64,000 nt of DNA from Akkermansiaceae bacterium UBA956. Lineage in GTDB: Bacteria; Verrucomicrobiota; Verrucomicrobiia; Verrucomicrobiales; Akkermansiaceae. The first letter of the stretch is position 1; each line of letters starts with the position of its first letter. A program made the position numbers and the translations under genes. A model generated the notes under the pieces. It had not been told where the DNA came from. It was given only the letters and a program-made list of their open reading frames with translations, and searched no databases. The DNA lies in NCBI GenBank assembly GCA_002293145.1, contig DBCO01000033.1, positions 1 through 64,000 of the forward strand, read 5' to 3'. Below, piece by piece: positions 51,882-61,011 of this stretch.

Positions 51882-53177
51882 ATGAAATCCGATCACCCCA
51901 AAGTGAATGAAATCACCCGACGCCTCTTTGTCGAGCGCATGGCGCGTTCGGCCTTTGGCCTCAGCCTACTGCCCTTCGTTCCCGGTCAAACTCTCAACGC
52001 GGCCGAGACAGCACGCCCTGCCGCCAACGCCACTTTACCAGGATTTGGCAAAGCCAAAGCTGTGATCATGCTTCAACTCTCGGGTGGCCTCAGCCAAATT
52101 GATAGCTTCGATCCCAAAACCGGAGCATCCAAAGGCCCTGGCAGCGCTGTCAGCACCAAGGGCGGATTTCAGGTCTCATCGTTCCTGCCGCTAACGGCAA
52201 AAGTCGCCGACAAAATCACCGTGATTCGTAGCATGACGGCGAAGGTCGGCGTGCACGATCAAGCTCGCTATCTGATGCGCACGGGATTTGAAAAACGTGG
52301 TACTATCGTGCATCCCACCCTCGGAGCATGGGCTCACAAATTTCTTGGCCCCAGCCACGAGACCCTGCCGAGCAGCGTCTGCATCAATCGCCCCGCCAAC
52401 AACGGCAGTGGATTTTTACCCGCCACCATGAGCCCACTGCCGATCATGGATCCAGACGAAGGTCTGAAACATGCCATCAGTCAAGCAGATTCCAGCGTGA
52501 TGCAAAAACGCCTCGCGATGCTGCGCGACATCGATGGAAAATTCACCGAATCCGTCAACGACCCCAGCGTGATTGCCTACAACGACTTTTATGAAAGCAC
52601 CCTGCGCTTGATGAAAGGCAAAGATTTGCAATGCTTCGATCTCAACAGCGAGCCCGCGGAGTTGCGCGAAAAATATGGCAAAAATCGCTTCGGCCAAGGC
52701 TGCTTGCTGGCACGTCGATTGGTAGAAGGTGGCGTGCGCTACGTCGAAGTCGAAAGCGGCGGCTGGGACATGCACAAAGACATCGAAGGTGGCATGGAAG
52801 AGCGCGGTGGTGAATTTGACACCGCCTTCGCCGCACTGATCAGCGATCTTGATGCCCGAGGATTGCTCGAAAGTACGATGGTAGTAGTAGCAACCGAATT
52901 CGGCCGCAAGCCCAGCTTTGATGGCAGTGGTCGCGGTCACCACCCCTTGGTATTCTCGTCCGTCATCGCCGGTGGCGGAGCCAAAGGTGGATTCGTTTAC
53001 GGTGCCAGTAATGCCGAAGGCGGAAAAGTCAAAGAAGACCCCGTCAGCGTAGGCGACCTCCACGCCACCGTTGCCCACGCCTGCGGCATGCCCATCGGCA
53101 AATCCATCGTCAGCTCCAGCGGTCGCCCCTTCACTGTCGGCAACAAAGGCAAACCCGTCACCGCGGTTTTTGCGTGA
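51882..53177 (+). CDS. DUF1501 family protein
   Basis: 431 residues. The N-terminal TRRLFVERMARSAFGLSLLP looks like a twin-arginine-type signal. The core has VIMLQLSGGLSQIDSFDPKT, VHDQARYLMRTGF, RYVEVESGGWDMHKDIEG and MVVVATEFGRKPSFDGSGRG. These recall the alkaline-phosphatase/sulfatase-like fold of the family. It starts 25 bases after the SHD1-DUF1549 gene, the standard pairing, so they are an operon. The pair is believed to act together outside the cytoplasm, but the substrate is unknown. Confidence 0.92.
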   Translation: MKSDHPKVNEITRRLFVERMARSAFGLSLLPFVPGQTLNAAETARPAANATLPGFGKAKAVIMLQLSGGLSQIDSFDPKTGASKGPGSAVSTKGGFQVSSFLPLTAKVADKITVIRSMTAKVGVHDQARYLMRTGFEKRGTIVHPTLGAWAHKFLGPSHETLPSSVCINRPANNGSGFLPATMSPLPIMDPDEGLKHAISQADSSVMQKRLAMLRDIDGKFTESVNDPSVIAYNDFYESTLRLMKGKDLQCFDLNSEPAELREKYGKNRFGQGCLLARRLVEGGVRYVEVESGGWDMHKDIEGGMEERGGEFDTAFAALISDLDARGLLESTMVVVATEFGRKPSFDGSGRGHHPLVFSSVIAGGGAKGGFVYGASNAEGGKVKEDPVSVGDLHATVAHACGMPIGKSIVSSSGRPFTVGNKGKPVTAVFA

Positions 53178-53531
53178 TGCAGCTGATTTCATCGAACGCT
53201 CGAATGGCAAAGTTTTCCTGACCGGATTCGTAGCTATCAGTAACAAAATTGCTAGATTTGTATGAGCGTAAAAGCAGCTGTAGGAAAAAGCGTTCGCATG
53301 CAATAGCTTAGTGCGTTAGCAACTGTGAGCTCATTCTTTCCAACGAGTTTGCTTCATAAAGCCTAGAATCGCGAGCTCGCGTATTACATAAAATCCGGGC
53401 AACTGTGCCATCATCCCAATCTACGCAATGGCAGGGCCGTTTCAGGTTCCCTATCTTGCGCGTTGACGATTTCGCAGCATTCTCTGCACGAAAGTCTGGA
53501 CGCATTTTCTTTCCTCGTGTTGAATCTCGGC
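53178..53531. other. Intergenic region between the DUF1501 gene and rph
   Basis: 354 bases without a supported gene. A 12-base perfect palindrome CGCGAGCTCGCG lies at 53370-53381. The frame that runs into rph from 53463 begins upstream of the true family start. Short frames on the other strand have no coding character. Confidence 0.4.
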
Positions 53532-54317
53532 ATGACTCGACCCGATGGCAGATCTGCCGACCAACTTCGTGAAATTTCCTTTACCCCAAACGTCGCGCCC
53601 TACGCACAGGGCTCGGTTTTGGTTTCCTTTGGTAATACCAAGGTGATCTGCGCGTGCAGCGTGGAAGAGGATGTGCCGCGTTGGATGAAGCAGCAGGGTG
53701 TCAAAGGTGGCTGGCTAACGGCAGAATACTCGATGCTCCCCTACTCGACTCTGGAACGCAAGCAGCGCGATATTTCAAAGGGAAAAATCGATGGTCGCTC
53801 CTCAGAAATCCAGCGACTGATCGGTCGGGCCCTGCGCGCAGTTGTCGATTTGAAAAAAATCGGACAACGCACGCTTTGGATCGATTGTGATGTGTTGCAA
53901 GCCGATGGCGGCACGCGTACGGCATCGATCACAGGTGCCTGCGTGGCCGTGGCCATTGCCTGCAATCGCTTGCTTTCGGCGGGGAAAATCAAAGATTTCC
54001 CCTTGAAACAATTGGTCGCGGCGGTGTCGAGCGGAGTCTACCAAGCCACGCCAATTCTTGATCTGAACTATCCTGAGGACAAAGATGCAAGTGTGGATTT
54101 CAACGTGGTGATGACCGAGAGCGGGAAATTTGTCGAGGTTCAGGGCTCGGGCGAAGAAGCAGTTTTCAGTGCTGAGGAGATGACGGCGATGCTTGGGCTC
54201 GCGCACAAGGGCATTCAGGAGATCGTGGAGCTCCAGAAAAAAGCAATTCTTGCGGCTGATCGAGTGGAAAATGCCGCCTTGCTCGACCTAGCGGCAGCCT
54301 TTGGCAAAGGACGTTGA
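53532..54317 (+). CDS. rph: Ribonuclease PH
   Basis: 261 residues from ATG 53532 (MTRPDGRSADQLREI), the conserved start. Family signatures are GSVLVSFGNTKVICACSVE, GWLTAEYSMLPYST, GRSSEIQRLIGRALRAVVDL, DCDVLQADGGTRTASITGA and the C-terminal VEVQGSGEEAVFS. It trims the 3' ends of tRNA precursors using phosphate. The C-terminus is longer by about 20 residues than in E. coli. Confidence 0.95.
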   Translation: MTRPDGRSADQLREISFTPNVAPYAQGSVLVSFGNTKVICACSVEEDVPRWMKQQGVKGGWLTAEYSMLPYSTLERKQRDISKGKIDGRSSEIQRLIGRALRAVVDLKKIGQRTLWIDCDVLQADGGTRTASITGACVAVAIACNRLLSAGKIKDFPLKQLVAAVSSGVYQATPILDLNYPEDKDASVDFNVVMTESGKFVEVQGSGEEAVFSAEEMTAMLGLAHKGIQEIVELQKKAILAADRVENAALLDLAAAFGKGR

Positions 54318-54395
54318 TTTTTTGCGAAAAACACCTGTCGACCATGAAAAATAAGGATCACTATATAAGTATGGATTAGCTATAGAGAGCTCGAT

Positions 54396-54626
54396 ATGTT
54401 GAACAAACTCAGCGACAAGGCTCACGTCTTCCTGCTTGCTGAAAACGTCAACCGTTTCGTCGGCTTCATCCTAGCAGATATGGCATACCCCTCTCATTTG
54501 GTAAAAAGTTTTCCCCAAGCCAAAATCAGTTGTGCCGCGAGCATGAAATTTGAGCAAGAATTGGTATTACTCCGTCCCAGGAAAGAAGAATACGAAGGAC
54601 TGCTCAATTGGGTAAATATCTACTAA
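54396..54626 (+). CDS. Short hypothetical ORF
   Basis: 76 residues, starting MLNKLSDKAHVFLLAENVNR. No signal, membrane helix or known domain is seen. It is preceded by an AT-rich stretch (ATATAAGTATGGATTAG). It could be a genuine small gene or chance, so confidence is low. It sits between rph and prs on the same strand. Confidence 0.3.
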   Translation: MLNKLSDKAHVFLLAENVNRFVGFILADMAYPSHLVKSFPQAKISCAASMKFEQELVLLRPRKEEYEGLLNWVNIY

Positions 54627-54719
54627 AGGATTTGTAATACATCTGCTAGCGAAAAATTTACGCGGATTTGATACGAAGGGTTGCACTTCACCCCGCTGTT
54701 GTGCATGGTGACCCCGCGC

Positions 54720-55649
54720 ATGAAACTCATTAGTGGTACAGCTCACAGAGGCCTAGCAGAACGAATCGCCGAAAACTTGGGAACCAAGCTTGCTGACGTG
54801 CACGTCACAGCATTTCCCGATGGAGAGACCTTCGTGAAAATTAACGAAAACATCCGCGGAGCCGATGTGTTTATCATTCAGCCTTCCTGCCCACCCACCA
54901 ACCACAACATCATGGAATTGCTGATCATGGTCGATGCGGCTCGCCGTGCCAGTGCCGGCCGTATCAATGCCGTGATGCCATTTTTCGGCTATGCTCGCCA
55001 AGACCGCAAGGACCAACCGCGCGTGCCGATCACTGCCAAGCTCGTCGCCAACATGCTGACCGAAGCCGGCGTCGATCGCATCATTACCATGGACCTCCAC
55101 GCCCCGCAGATCCAAGGTTTTTTCGACATTCCCGTCGATCATCTTTATGCCAAACCCGCTCTCATTCACTACTTGCGCGAGCAGGGAGCTGGAGCTGATG
55201 GCAACCTCACCGTCGTTTCACCCGATGTCGGTGGTGTCAAAATGGCCCGCGCCTACGCCGATGCCCTCGGTGCCGACCTCGCCATCGTCGCCAAGCACCG
55301 TGTCAGCGCAACGAAGGTCGAGGCGATGAACGTCATCGGTGAAGTCGAAGGCCGCGATGTATTGCTCGTTGATGACATGACCGAGACTGCAGGCACGCTC
55401 TGTGCCGCAGCAGAAATTCTCCAGCGCAATGGTGCGCGCCGCATTTACGCAGGTGTATCACACGCAGTCCTCGGCGATATGGGCCGCGAGCGCATCAAAG
55501 CATCTGCGATTGAAACAGTCATCACCACCGACTCCGTGCCGATGGCCCACGGCGAAAAAGTGCACGCCGTCGAGATCGCACCATTGCTAGCCGAAGCCAT
55601 CCGCCGCATTAACGGCGGACAGTCGGTTACCTCATTGTTCGAGGTCTGA
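54720..55649 (+). CDS. prs: Ribose-phosphate pyrophosphokinase (PRPP synthetase)
   Basis: 309 residues from ATG 54720 (MKLISGTAHRGLAERIAENL), the family start; upstream ATGs at 54705 and 54681 are in frame. It has FPDGETFVKINENIRGADVF, FFGYARQDRKDQPRVPITAK, DLHAPQIQGFFDIPVDHLYA and the PRPP-binding VLLVDDMTETAGTL. It makes PRPP for purine, pyrimidine, His, Trp and NAD synthesis. It is likely a single gene. Confidence 0.95.
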   Translation: MKLISGTAHRGLAERIAENLGTKLADVHVTAFPDGETFVKINENIRGADVFIIQPSCPPTNHNIMELLIMVDAARRASAGRINAVMPFFGYARQDRKDQPRVPITAKLVANMLTEAGVDRIITMDLHAPQIQGFFDIPVDHLYAKPALIHYLREQGAGADGNLTVVSPDVGGVKMARAYADALGADLAIVAKHRVSATKVEAMNVIGEVEGRDVLLVDDMTETAGTLCAAAEILQRNGARRIYAGVSHAVLGDMGRERIKASAIETVITTDSVPMAHGEKVHAVEIAPLLAEAIRRINGGQSVTSLFEV

Positions 55650-55657
55650 GCAAAATA

Positions 55658-58381
55658 TTACAACGGAGTTACCAACAGACGCACGAAGTGCTTCACCTCG
55701 CCCTCGGGCAATGTGTAGATCACTTCAGCGGGATCAGAGTCATCAACGTCAGCAGCTGGAGCCGCTGTCCAAGTGGTAAGATCTTCTGAAATCTGCACCA
55801 CAAACGATGCCAAGGCCGCAGCATCACGCGGCCAAGTTACCGAGCCATCGACTACCGCTGGATTGACCGTCATTCCCGAACCGGTAAGGCCCATGAAATA
55901 CTCGACCCCATTGGCCACACCATCGCCATCAGCATCAGCGGCTGCATTTTGGCTAGAAGCATTGGTTTGAGCCCAAGAAGGATATCCAAACATCCCCACA
56001 CGCAGCATCCCAGAGCCCGTTAGATAGGACACTTTCGTGAGCGCAGCGGAGGTCAGCGAACCGTAAATCCCCGGAGGCTGAGCGACGCCATCGACGAAAA
56101 GTTGATCGATCGAGTCCACCGCGCTATGCGTCAGATCCACTAGAGCTCCAGCAGCAATGCGCACATCGGCACCGTCCGCCAAATACGCCTGGCTGATCGA
56201 TAGCGTACCGCCATCTACTGTGGTATCACCCGTGTAAGTATTCATGCCAGTCAATACTTGCGTGCCTGTGCCCACTTTAGTGAAAGAACCCACCGCCTCG
56301 TCGTTGGCAAGCACTCCAGCAAAAGTGCCGCTGCCATTGTCTACTCCGAAAGTGATCTTGGACGCATAAGAACCCGGTGCGCCGTAGCCGACTCGAATCA
56401 CTCCCTCACCCGTGATTGCATCCACGAAAATTCCACCATTTTCGACAATCGTTGCCTCAGAGGCATCGAACAACGCACCCGCAGCGACATGCAAATCCGC
56501 TTTGTTGTTTGTCCAATTTTCATTCGCATTGCTGCCCGCGATCAACGATCCCTCCTGCACGTCAATCAAGGCTCCAGAATCCATCGCAAAGGTCGCCGCA
56601 CTGGCAGCCCAAACGAGTGTGCCCGGACCAGACTTAATCAACTGACCAGCTCCCGAAATCACACTTGTTGGCATGTTACGAATTGCGGCAAGCGGCACGT
56701 TGATTTCGATCTGAGCAGCACTGGCGATCGTAAATGCATTGCTCGCAATGTTGTTGAGAAAGACCACAGAACCCTCATTGACCGTGACTGCACCTGTGCT
56801 GCCTAACGCAGAGGGAAATGTCGTAGTCCCAGCACCGTCATGGACCAAATTACCCATACCAGTAATCGAATTACCCATGCTGATGTCGTCACTACGATCA
56901 ATCAATAAAGTGCCATTGTTAATGATAGCGCCAGTACCCACCGATCCAGTCGTGCCGCCATCTCCCAGCGCCAGCGTGCCTTGGGCGATGGTCGTACCGC
57001 CCGTGTAACTGTTCGTGTTAGCAAACGTTACTTTTCCTGAGCTGGATTTTAAAACCACGCAAGTTCCACTGATGCCATGAGATCCACTAAAGGTGTAATC
57101 CACACCGAGGGGATCAAGCAGCACGGCAGAGGGACTCACATCTGCACCATTGATCGACACCGCAAACGATGTTGCCAATTCATTGAACACCACAGAGTCC
57201 GCAGCTGCGAAGTTGGTGGCATTGCCATTACTCGACCAGTTCTGCACGCCACCGACATCCGGTGCTGTGCCACTATCCCAAACCGTGCTCACGTTGCCAT
57301 TCCAGTTCACCGTTCCGATCCCTGCAATGTCGACGCGTACAACATGAATCGGAGCGTTGGTGGAATCCTGCACAAGGGTAGCGCCCATCCGCGAGGGCAA
57401 CTGCAGCGTGAAATTTGCGAGGTTGATCGGAGTATTCGACTGATGTTCAAAAAGAGCATATTCTCCAATCGACAGACCTACGTCTGCTACAATTTTCAAC
57501 GTATGACCACTCGCCACCGAGAAGGAATCAACCTTGTTGATTTTCGTTGAGTCGACCCCGGGTCGGAATTCGGACGTAGTGCCAGCAGCCAATGCCACTT
57601 GGTCATATGCCGTCGTGGCAGTGCTAACCAAGCGATTAGGCACCTGCACTGGGCCATTGGTCAGTGCATTCAGGATGTCAACTGTGCTATCAGTGCTATC
57701 GAATGTCACCACGCGAGCCTCGTCAGCCATACCGTCAAAATATTGCCCGCCGCCAGGACTCACACAGAAGTGCATGCTACTGTGGGTCGGGGCGCCACCA
57801 TAGGAACCATTGGCAACGCCATTGATGTAAAATGTCGTTACGCCTGATTGGCGAACGAGAGCCAAATGCACCCAAGTGCGCGGAGAAAAACTTCCACTCG
57901 CCCCGCCATCAGGCCCGATCCATGCAATATTATGCGCACTAGCCGCCCAGCCATTTACCGCAAGGGATAGCTTGAAGGATCCACCGTCTCCGCCCAAGGT
58001 GAAAACATCACCCTGGTTCGCACCAGCAAGAGAATCTGCACGGGCGAATACTCCGAAGGCAAAATTATCATTTGCTAGTCCGATCGGACCCGATGCATAC
58101 CATCCCGAGTTTGTAGCATTGCTCGTATCCAAGTATTTGGTCGAGCCCGGAGCCAGCACGCCAGCTTCGCCCACGGCTACACCACTCGTGCCAGTAATGG
58201 CATTGACGATACTTTGCGCGCCAGATGGCGTGCCAGACAGTGCGGAATCCACCGGGCCATTGTTCGCATCGAGAGAGCCAGCCTCTCCGAGACGAAATTC
58301 CACCACCGGAGTGATGGCTGCCACAGCAGGAAACACAGAAAATAGACACAATGATGCCTTGAGGCAGAATGAGGTTTTCAT
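55658..58381 (-). CDS. Large secreted autotransporter-associated beta-strand repeat protein
   Basis: 907 residues from ATG 58381 (MKTSFCLKASLCLFSVFPAVA). The frame stays open to 58954, but the true start is this signal peptide. An N-terminal LamG-like domain (VEFRLGEAGSLDANNGP ... TFYINGVANGSYGG) spans residues about 25-220. Beta-strand repeat segments follow (SYTGGTTIAQGTLALG, TYTGDTTVDGGTLSISQ). Near the end DADGDGVANGVEYFMG resembles a calcium-binding loop, followed by a beta domain (FVVQISEDLTTWTAA). No barrel translocator is seen, so the protein is probably secreted or surface-bound. Confidence 0.8.
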   Translation of the reverse strand: MKTSFCLKASLCLFSVFPAVAAITPVVEFRLGEAGSLDANNGPVDSALSGTPSGAQSIVNAITGTSGVAVGEAGVLAPGSTKYLDTSNATNSGWYASGPIGLANDNFAFGVFARADSLAGANQGDVFTLGGDGGSFKLSLAVNGWAASAHNIAWIGPDGGASGSFSPRTWVHLALVRQSGVTTFYINGVANGSYGGAPTHSSMHFCVSPGGGQYFDGMADEARVVTFDSTDSTVDILNALTNGPVQVPNRLVSTATTAYDQVALAAGTTSEFRPGVDSTKINKVDSFSVASGHTLKIVADVGLSIGEYALFEHQSNTPINLANFTLQLPSRMGATLVQDSTNAPIHVVRVDIAGIGTVNWNGNVSTVWDSGTAPDVGGVQNWSSNGNATNFAAADSVVFNELATSFAVSINGADVSPSAVLLDPLGVDYTFSGSHGISGTCVVLKSSSGKVTFANTNSYTGGTTIAQGTLALGDGGTTGSVGTGAIINNGTLLIDRSDDISMGNSITGMGNLVHDGAGTTTFPSALGSTGAVTVNEGSVVFLNNIASNAFTIASAAQIEINVPLAAIRNMPTSVISGAGQLIKSGPGTLVWAASAATFAMDSGALIDVQEGSLIAGSNANENWTNNKADLHVAAGALFDASEATIVENGGIFVDAITGEGVIRVGYGAPGSYASKITFGVDNGSGTFAGVLANDEAVGSFTKVGTGTQVLTGMNTYTGDTTVDGGTLSISQAYLADGADVRIAAGALVDLTHSAVDSIDQLFVDGVAQPPGIYGSLTSAALTKVSYLTGSGMLRVGMFGYPSWAQTNASSQNAAADADGDGVANGVEYFMGLTGSGMTVNPAVVDGSVTWPRDAAALASFVVQISEDLTTWTAAPAADVDDSDPAEVIYTLPEGEVKHFVRLLVTPL

Positions 58382-58509
58382 AGGATATCGAATAGGGATT
58401 TTTATTTTGTCACGAAAGTGACACAAATAAAAAACCACAAATCTGCGATCATGGCAAGCAGAAAATGAAAAGCCACTAAGCAATCTACTCTCACGAGCCA
58501 ATACCCGCC

Positions 58510-59199
58510 TCACAACTTCTCCTGCTTTGCCGCTTTCCGTTCTTTCAGGAACGTGATCACCATCGGCAGCAAGGAGAATCCAATGATTCCAAAGACCACC
58601 AGCTCGAAATTTTCTTTCACAATCGGAATCGCGCCAAAGAAATAGCCCAAGGGAATCAGCGAACCAACCCACAGCAACGCGCCACTCACATTGTAATACA
58701 TGAATTTGCGCAGATCCATCTTGCCTGTTCCAGCCACGAAGGGTGCAAAGGTCCGCACGATCGGCACAAAGCGCGCGATGATGATCGTCTTGCCTCCGTA
58801 TTTGTTGAAAAACTCGTGTGTCTTCTGAATGTTCGATTCTTTGACGATTCTTGGGAACTTTCGCATCATCCACTGTCCCGCTAAGCGACCAATCCAGTAG
58901 TTGACAAAATCTCCTAGCACAGCCGCCACAAACATCAGCACCCCGCAGAGCCACAGATTGAGCGGTGCCGTGTGCGATACCGCACCTACCGCAAAAAGCA
59001 GCGAATCCCCGGGCAAGAAGGGCGTCACCACCAATCCCGTTTCACAAAAAATAATCGCAAACAAAATGGCATAAATCCAGACTCCATATTGCGTGATCAG
59101 CTCCGCCAATTTCACATCCAAGCTCAAAAAGTATTCAAGAATCGTTGACACAGCCCCAACATCTCCAAGATCAAGCAAAGTGCAAGCAAGATTGCACAC
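58510..59199 (-). CDS. DedA-family membrane protein
   Basis: 229 residues from GTG 59199; another GTG nearer VSTILEYF could be the true start. The family core reads FLPGDSLLFAVGAVS, VLGDFVNYWIGRLAG and GGKTIIIARFVPIVRTFAPFVAGTGKM, with several membrane segments. DedA proteins are thought to be lipid carriers (undecaprenyl phosphate or phospholipids) that depend on the proton gradient. Genes on both sides lie on the same strand but are separate units. Confidence 0.9.
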   Translation of the reverse strand: MCNLACTLLDLGDVGAVSTILEYFLSLDVKLAELITQYGVWIYAILFAIIFCETGLVVTPFLPGDSLLFAVGAVSHTAPLNLWLCGVLMFVAAVLGDFVNYWIGRLAGQWMMRKFPRIVKESNIQKTHEFFNKYGGKTIIIARFVPIVRTFAPFVAGTGKMDLRKFMYYNVSGALLWVGSLIPLGYFFGAIPIVKENFELVVFGIIGFSLLPMVITFLKERKAAKQEKL

Positions 59200-59230
59200 T
59201 TCATGAGATTTTCACAATGCCTTGCACCAT

Positions 59231-59285
59231 GGACTGCGGAAGCCCTGCTGCCGCTTTCACAAAGGCAGCCTGCTGCCGGCGTCCC
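59231..59285. repeat. REP-like palindrome, copy 2 (short form)
   Basis: GGACTGCGGAAGCCCTGCTGCCGCTTT is followed by AAAGGCAGCCTGCTGCCGGC. It shares the left end and inner palindrome of the copy at 44268 but lacks the outer right arm. It lies between the DedA gene and the COG2509 flavoprotein gene. Confidence 0.8.
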
Positions 59286-59341
59286 GAATACTAAAAATCC
59301 ATCCGCGACCACGATCAGCCCTGCAAAACAACAAGCATCTT

Positions 59342-60895
59342 TCACACCGCATCCGCAATTTTCAGACCATCCAGCGCGGCACTGACAATGCCACCGGCAT
59401 AACCTGCACCTTCGCCGCATGGGAAAAAGCGAGCCACCTCTGGGTGTTGCAAGGTTGTTTCATCGCGCGGAATCCGCACCGGCGAGCTTGTGCGAGTCTC
59501 AAAGCCCAACAACAATCCATCGGTGCCCGTGTAGCCACGAATTTGGTTACCGAAAAGCCGCAGCCCCGTGCGCATCCGCCGCACCATCCAGCTTGGCATG
59601 ATTTCATGCAAAGGGGCTGACGTTGCTCCGGGGAAATAACTCATCGTCGGCAAGGTATCAGAAATTTTTCCACTCAAGAAATCCACCAAGCGCTGGCCTG
59701 GAGCTTTCTGACCACCACCACCGGCTTGTTTCGCCGACCGCTCCAGATGCTTCTGAAAAGCGATGCCCGAGAGAAGCCCGTGCTCAGCGACAAATGGCTC
59801 CGTGTCCTCAGGCTCCACCGTCACCACCATTCCACTATTGGCAAATGGCGAATCGCGACGCGCCAGACTCATGCCATTCACCACCACCTCGTCATTCTCC
59901 GTCGCCGCTGGCACGATCCATCCACCAGGGCACATGCAGAAACTATGCACACCGCGATCATCGATCTTCGTCGCCAAGCGATAGCGCGCCGCAGGCAGCA
60001 TCCGCGGCCGCTCTTCATCGCGCGGAATGTGGTATTGCACTTGATCAATCAAGGCCTGCGGGTGCTCGATCCGCACCCCGACCGCAAAGGCTTTTTTCTC
60101 TAACAAAATCTTTTTCGCCGCCAGCACTTGATAAACATCACGCGCCGAGTGACCTGTGGCTAAAATCACCGCATCACCCTCGATGCATCGACCATCCGCG
60201 CAGACCACGCCGCGCATCACTTGATGCTCAATCACGAAATCAACTACCTTAGCCTGAAAATACACCTCACCCCCAGCAGAAATGATCGATTGTCGGATCG
60301 CCTTGACCACATTTGGCAGCAAATTCGAGCCAATGTGTGGATGCGCATCGGTGAGAATTTTTTCCGGAGCTCCATGCGCTACGAGGACTTCATAAATCGT
60401 CGCCACTGGTCCGCGTTTCGTCGCTCTCGTGTAAAGTTTGCCATCAGAAAATGTCCCCGCGCCACCCTCGCCGAAGCAATAGTTCGAGTCCTCGACCACT
60501 CGTCCCTCGCGCAGCAACGGTGCGAGATCGAAACGTCGCGCACTGGCATCTTTACCTCGTTCTAACAAAATCGGTTTAATCCCTCGCTCCAAGCAACGCA
60601 ACGCCGCAAACATCCCCGCCGGACCACAGCCGACGATCACCGCCACCCGCGGCCGCGCTGGCAAAGGATCACAATACCAAACTGGAGTCACATCAGGCGG
60701 CAAGGGCACATCAATGCCCACCTCGATGCGCAATTGCACCTTGATCGTGCGTTGACGCGCATCAACAGAATGCTTGCGTAGCTTCATCGAGGCAATACGC
60801 TGCGGCGCGATTTTCAATCGATCTGCAATCGCCTTGCGCCACGCCCCCAGATCCTCTGATTGCTTCAAAGGTAATATAATATCGACTGTCTCCAT
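59342..60895 (-). CDS. FAD-dependent oxidoreductase, COG2509 type
   Basis: 517 residues from ATG 60895 (METVDIILPLKQSED); ATG 60919 adds eight residues. An N-terminal region of about 80 residues precedes the FAD-binding VIVGCGPAGMFAALRCLERG. EGGAGTFSDGKLYTR and FCMCPGGWIVPAATENDEVV are family signatures, and FFPCGEGAGYAGGIVSAALD closes it. Members are widespread with unknown substrates. The gene is oriented like the DedA gene but separated from it by the REP-like element. Confidence 0.9.
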   Translation of the reverse strand: METVDIILPLKQSEDLGAWRKAIADRLKIAPQRIASMKLRKHSVDARQRTIKVQLRIEVGIDVPLPPDVTPVWYCDPLPARPRVAVIVGCGPAGMFAALRCLERGIKPILLERGKDASARRFDLAPLLREGRVVEDSNYCFGEGGAGTFSDGKLYTRATKRGPVATIYEVLVAHGAPEKILTDAHPHIGSNLLPNVVKAIRQSIISAGGEVYFQAKVVDFVIEHQVMRGVVCADGRCIEGDAVILATGHSARDVYQVLAAKKILLEKKAFAVGVRIEHPQALIDQVQYHIPRDEERPRMLPAARYRLATKIDDRGVHSFCMCPGGWIVPAATENDEVVVNGMSLARRDSPFANSGMVVTVEPEDTEPFVAEHGLLSGIAFQKHLERSAKQAGGGGQKAPGQRLVDFLSGKISDTLPTMSYFPGATSAPLHEIMPSWMVRRMRTGLRLFGNQIRGYTGTDGLLLGFETRTSSPVRIPRDETTLQHPEVARFFPCGEGAGYAGGIVSAALDGLKIADAV

Positions 60896-61011
60896 CGCGT
60901 CCGCCACATGCCGACTCAAGCATGCCAGTTACCATTTGCAAAGCTTTTCCTGAACGGAACGAGCCTAGCGATAAACCATGAGCACTACCTTCACTTAAAA
61001 AAGCACAGCCA

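Noticed and set aside
53308..53505. Minus-strand frame in the gap before rph
   Set aside because: It has no recognisable motif, signal or coding character, and no support other than being open.
58382..58954. Upstream part of the open frame of the beta-strand protein
   Set aside because: It overlaps the DedA gene on the same strand in another frame, and a clear signal peptide starts at 58381.
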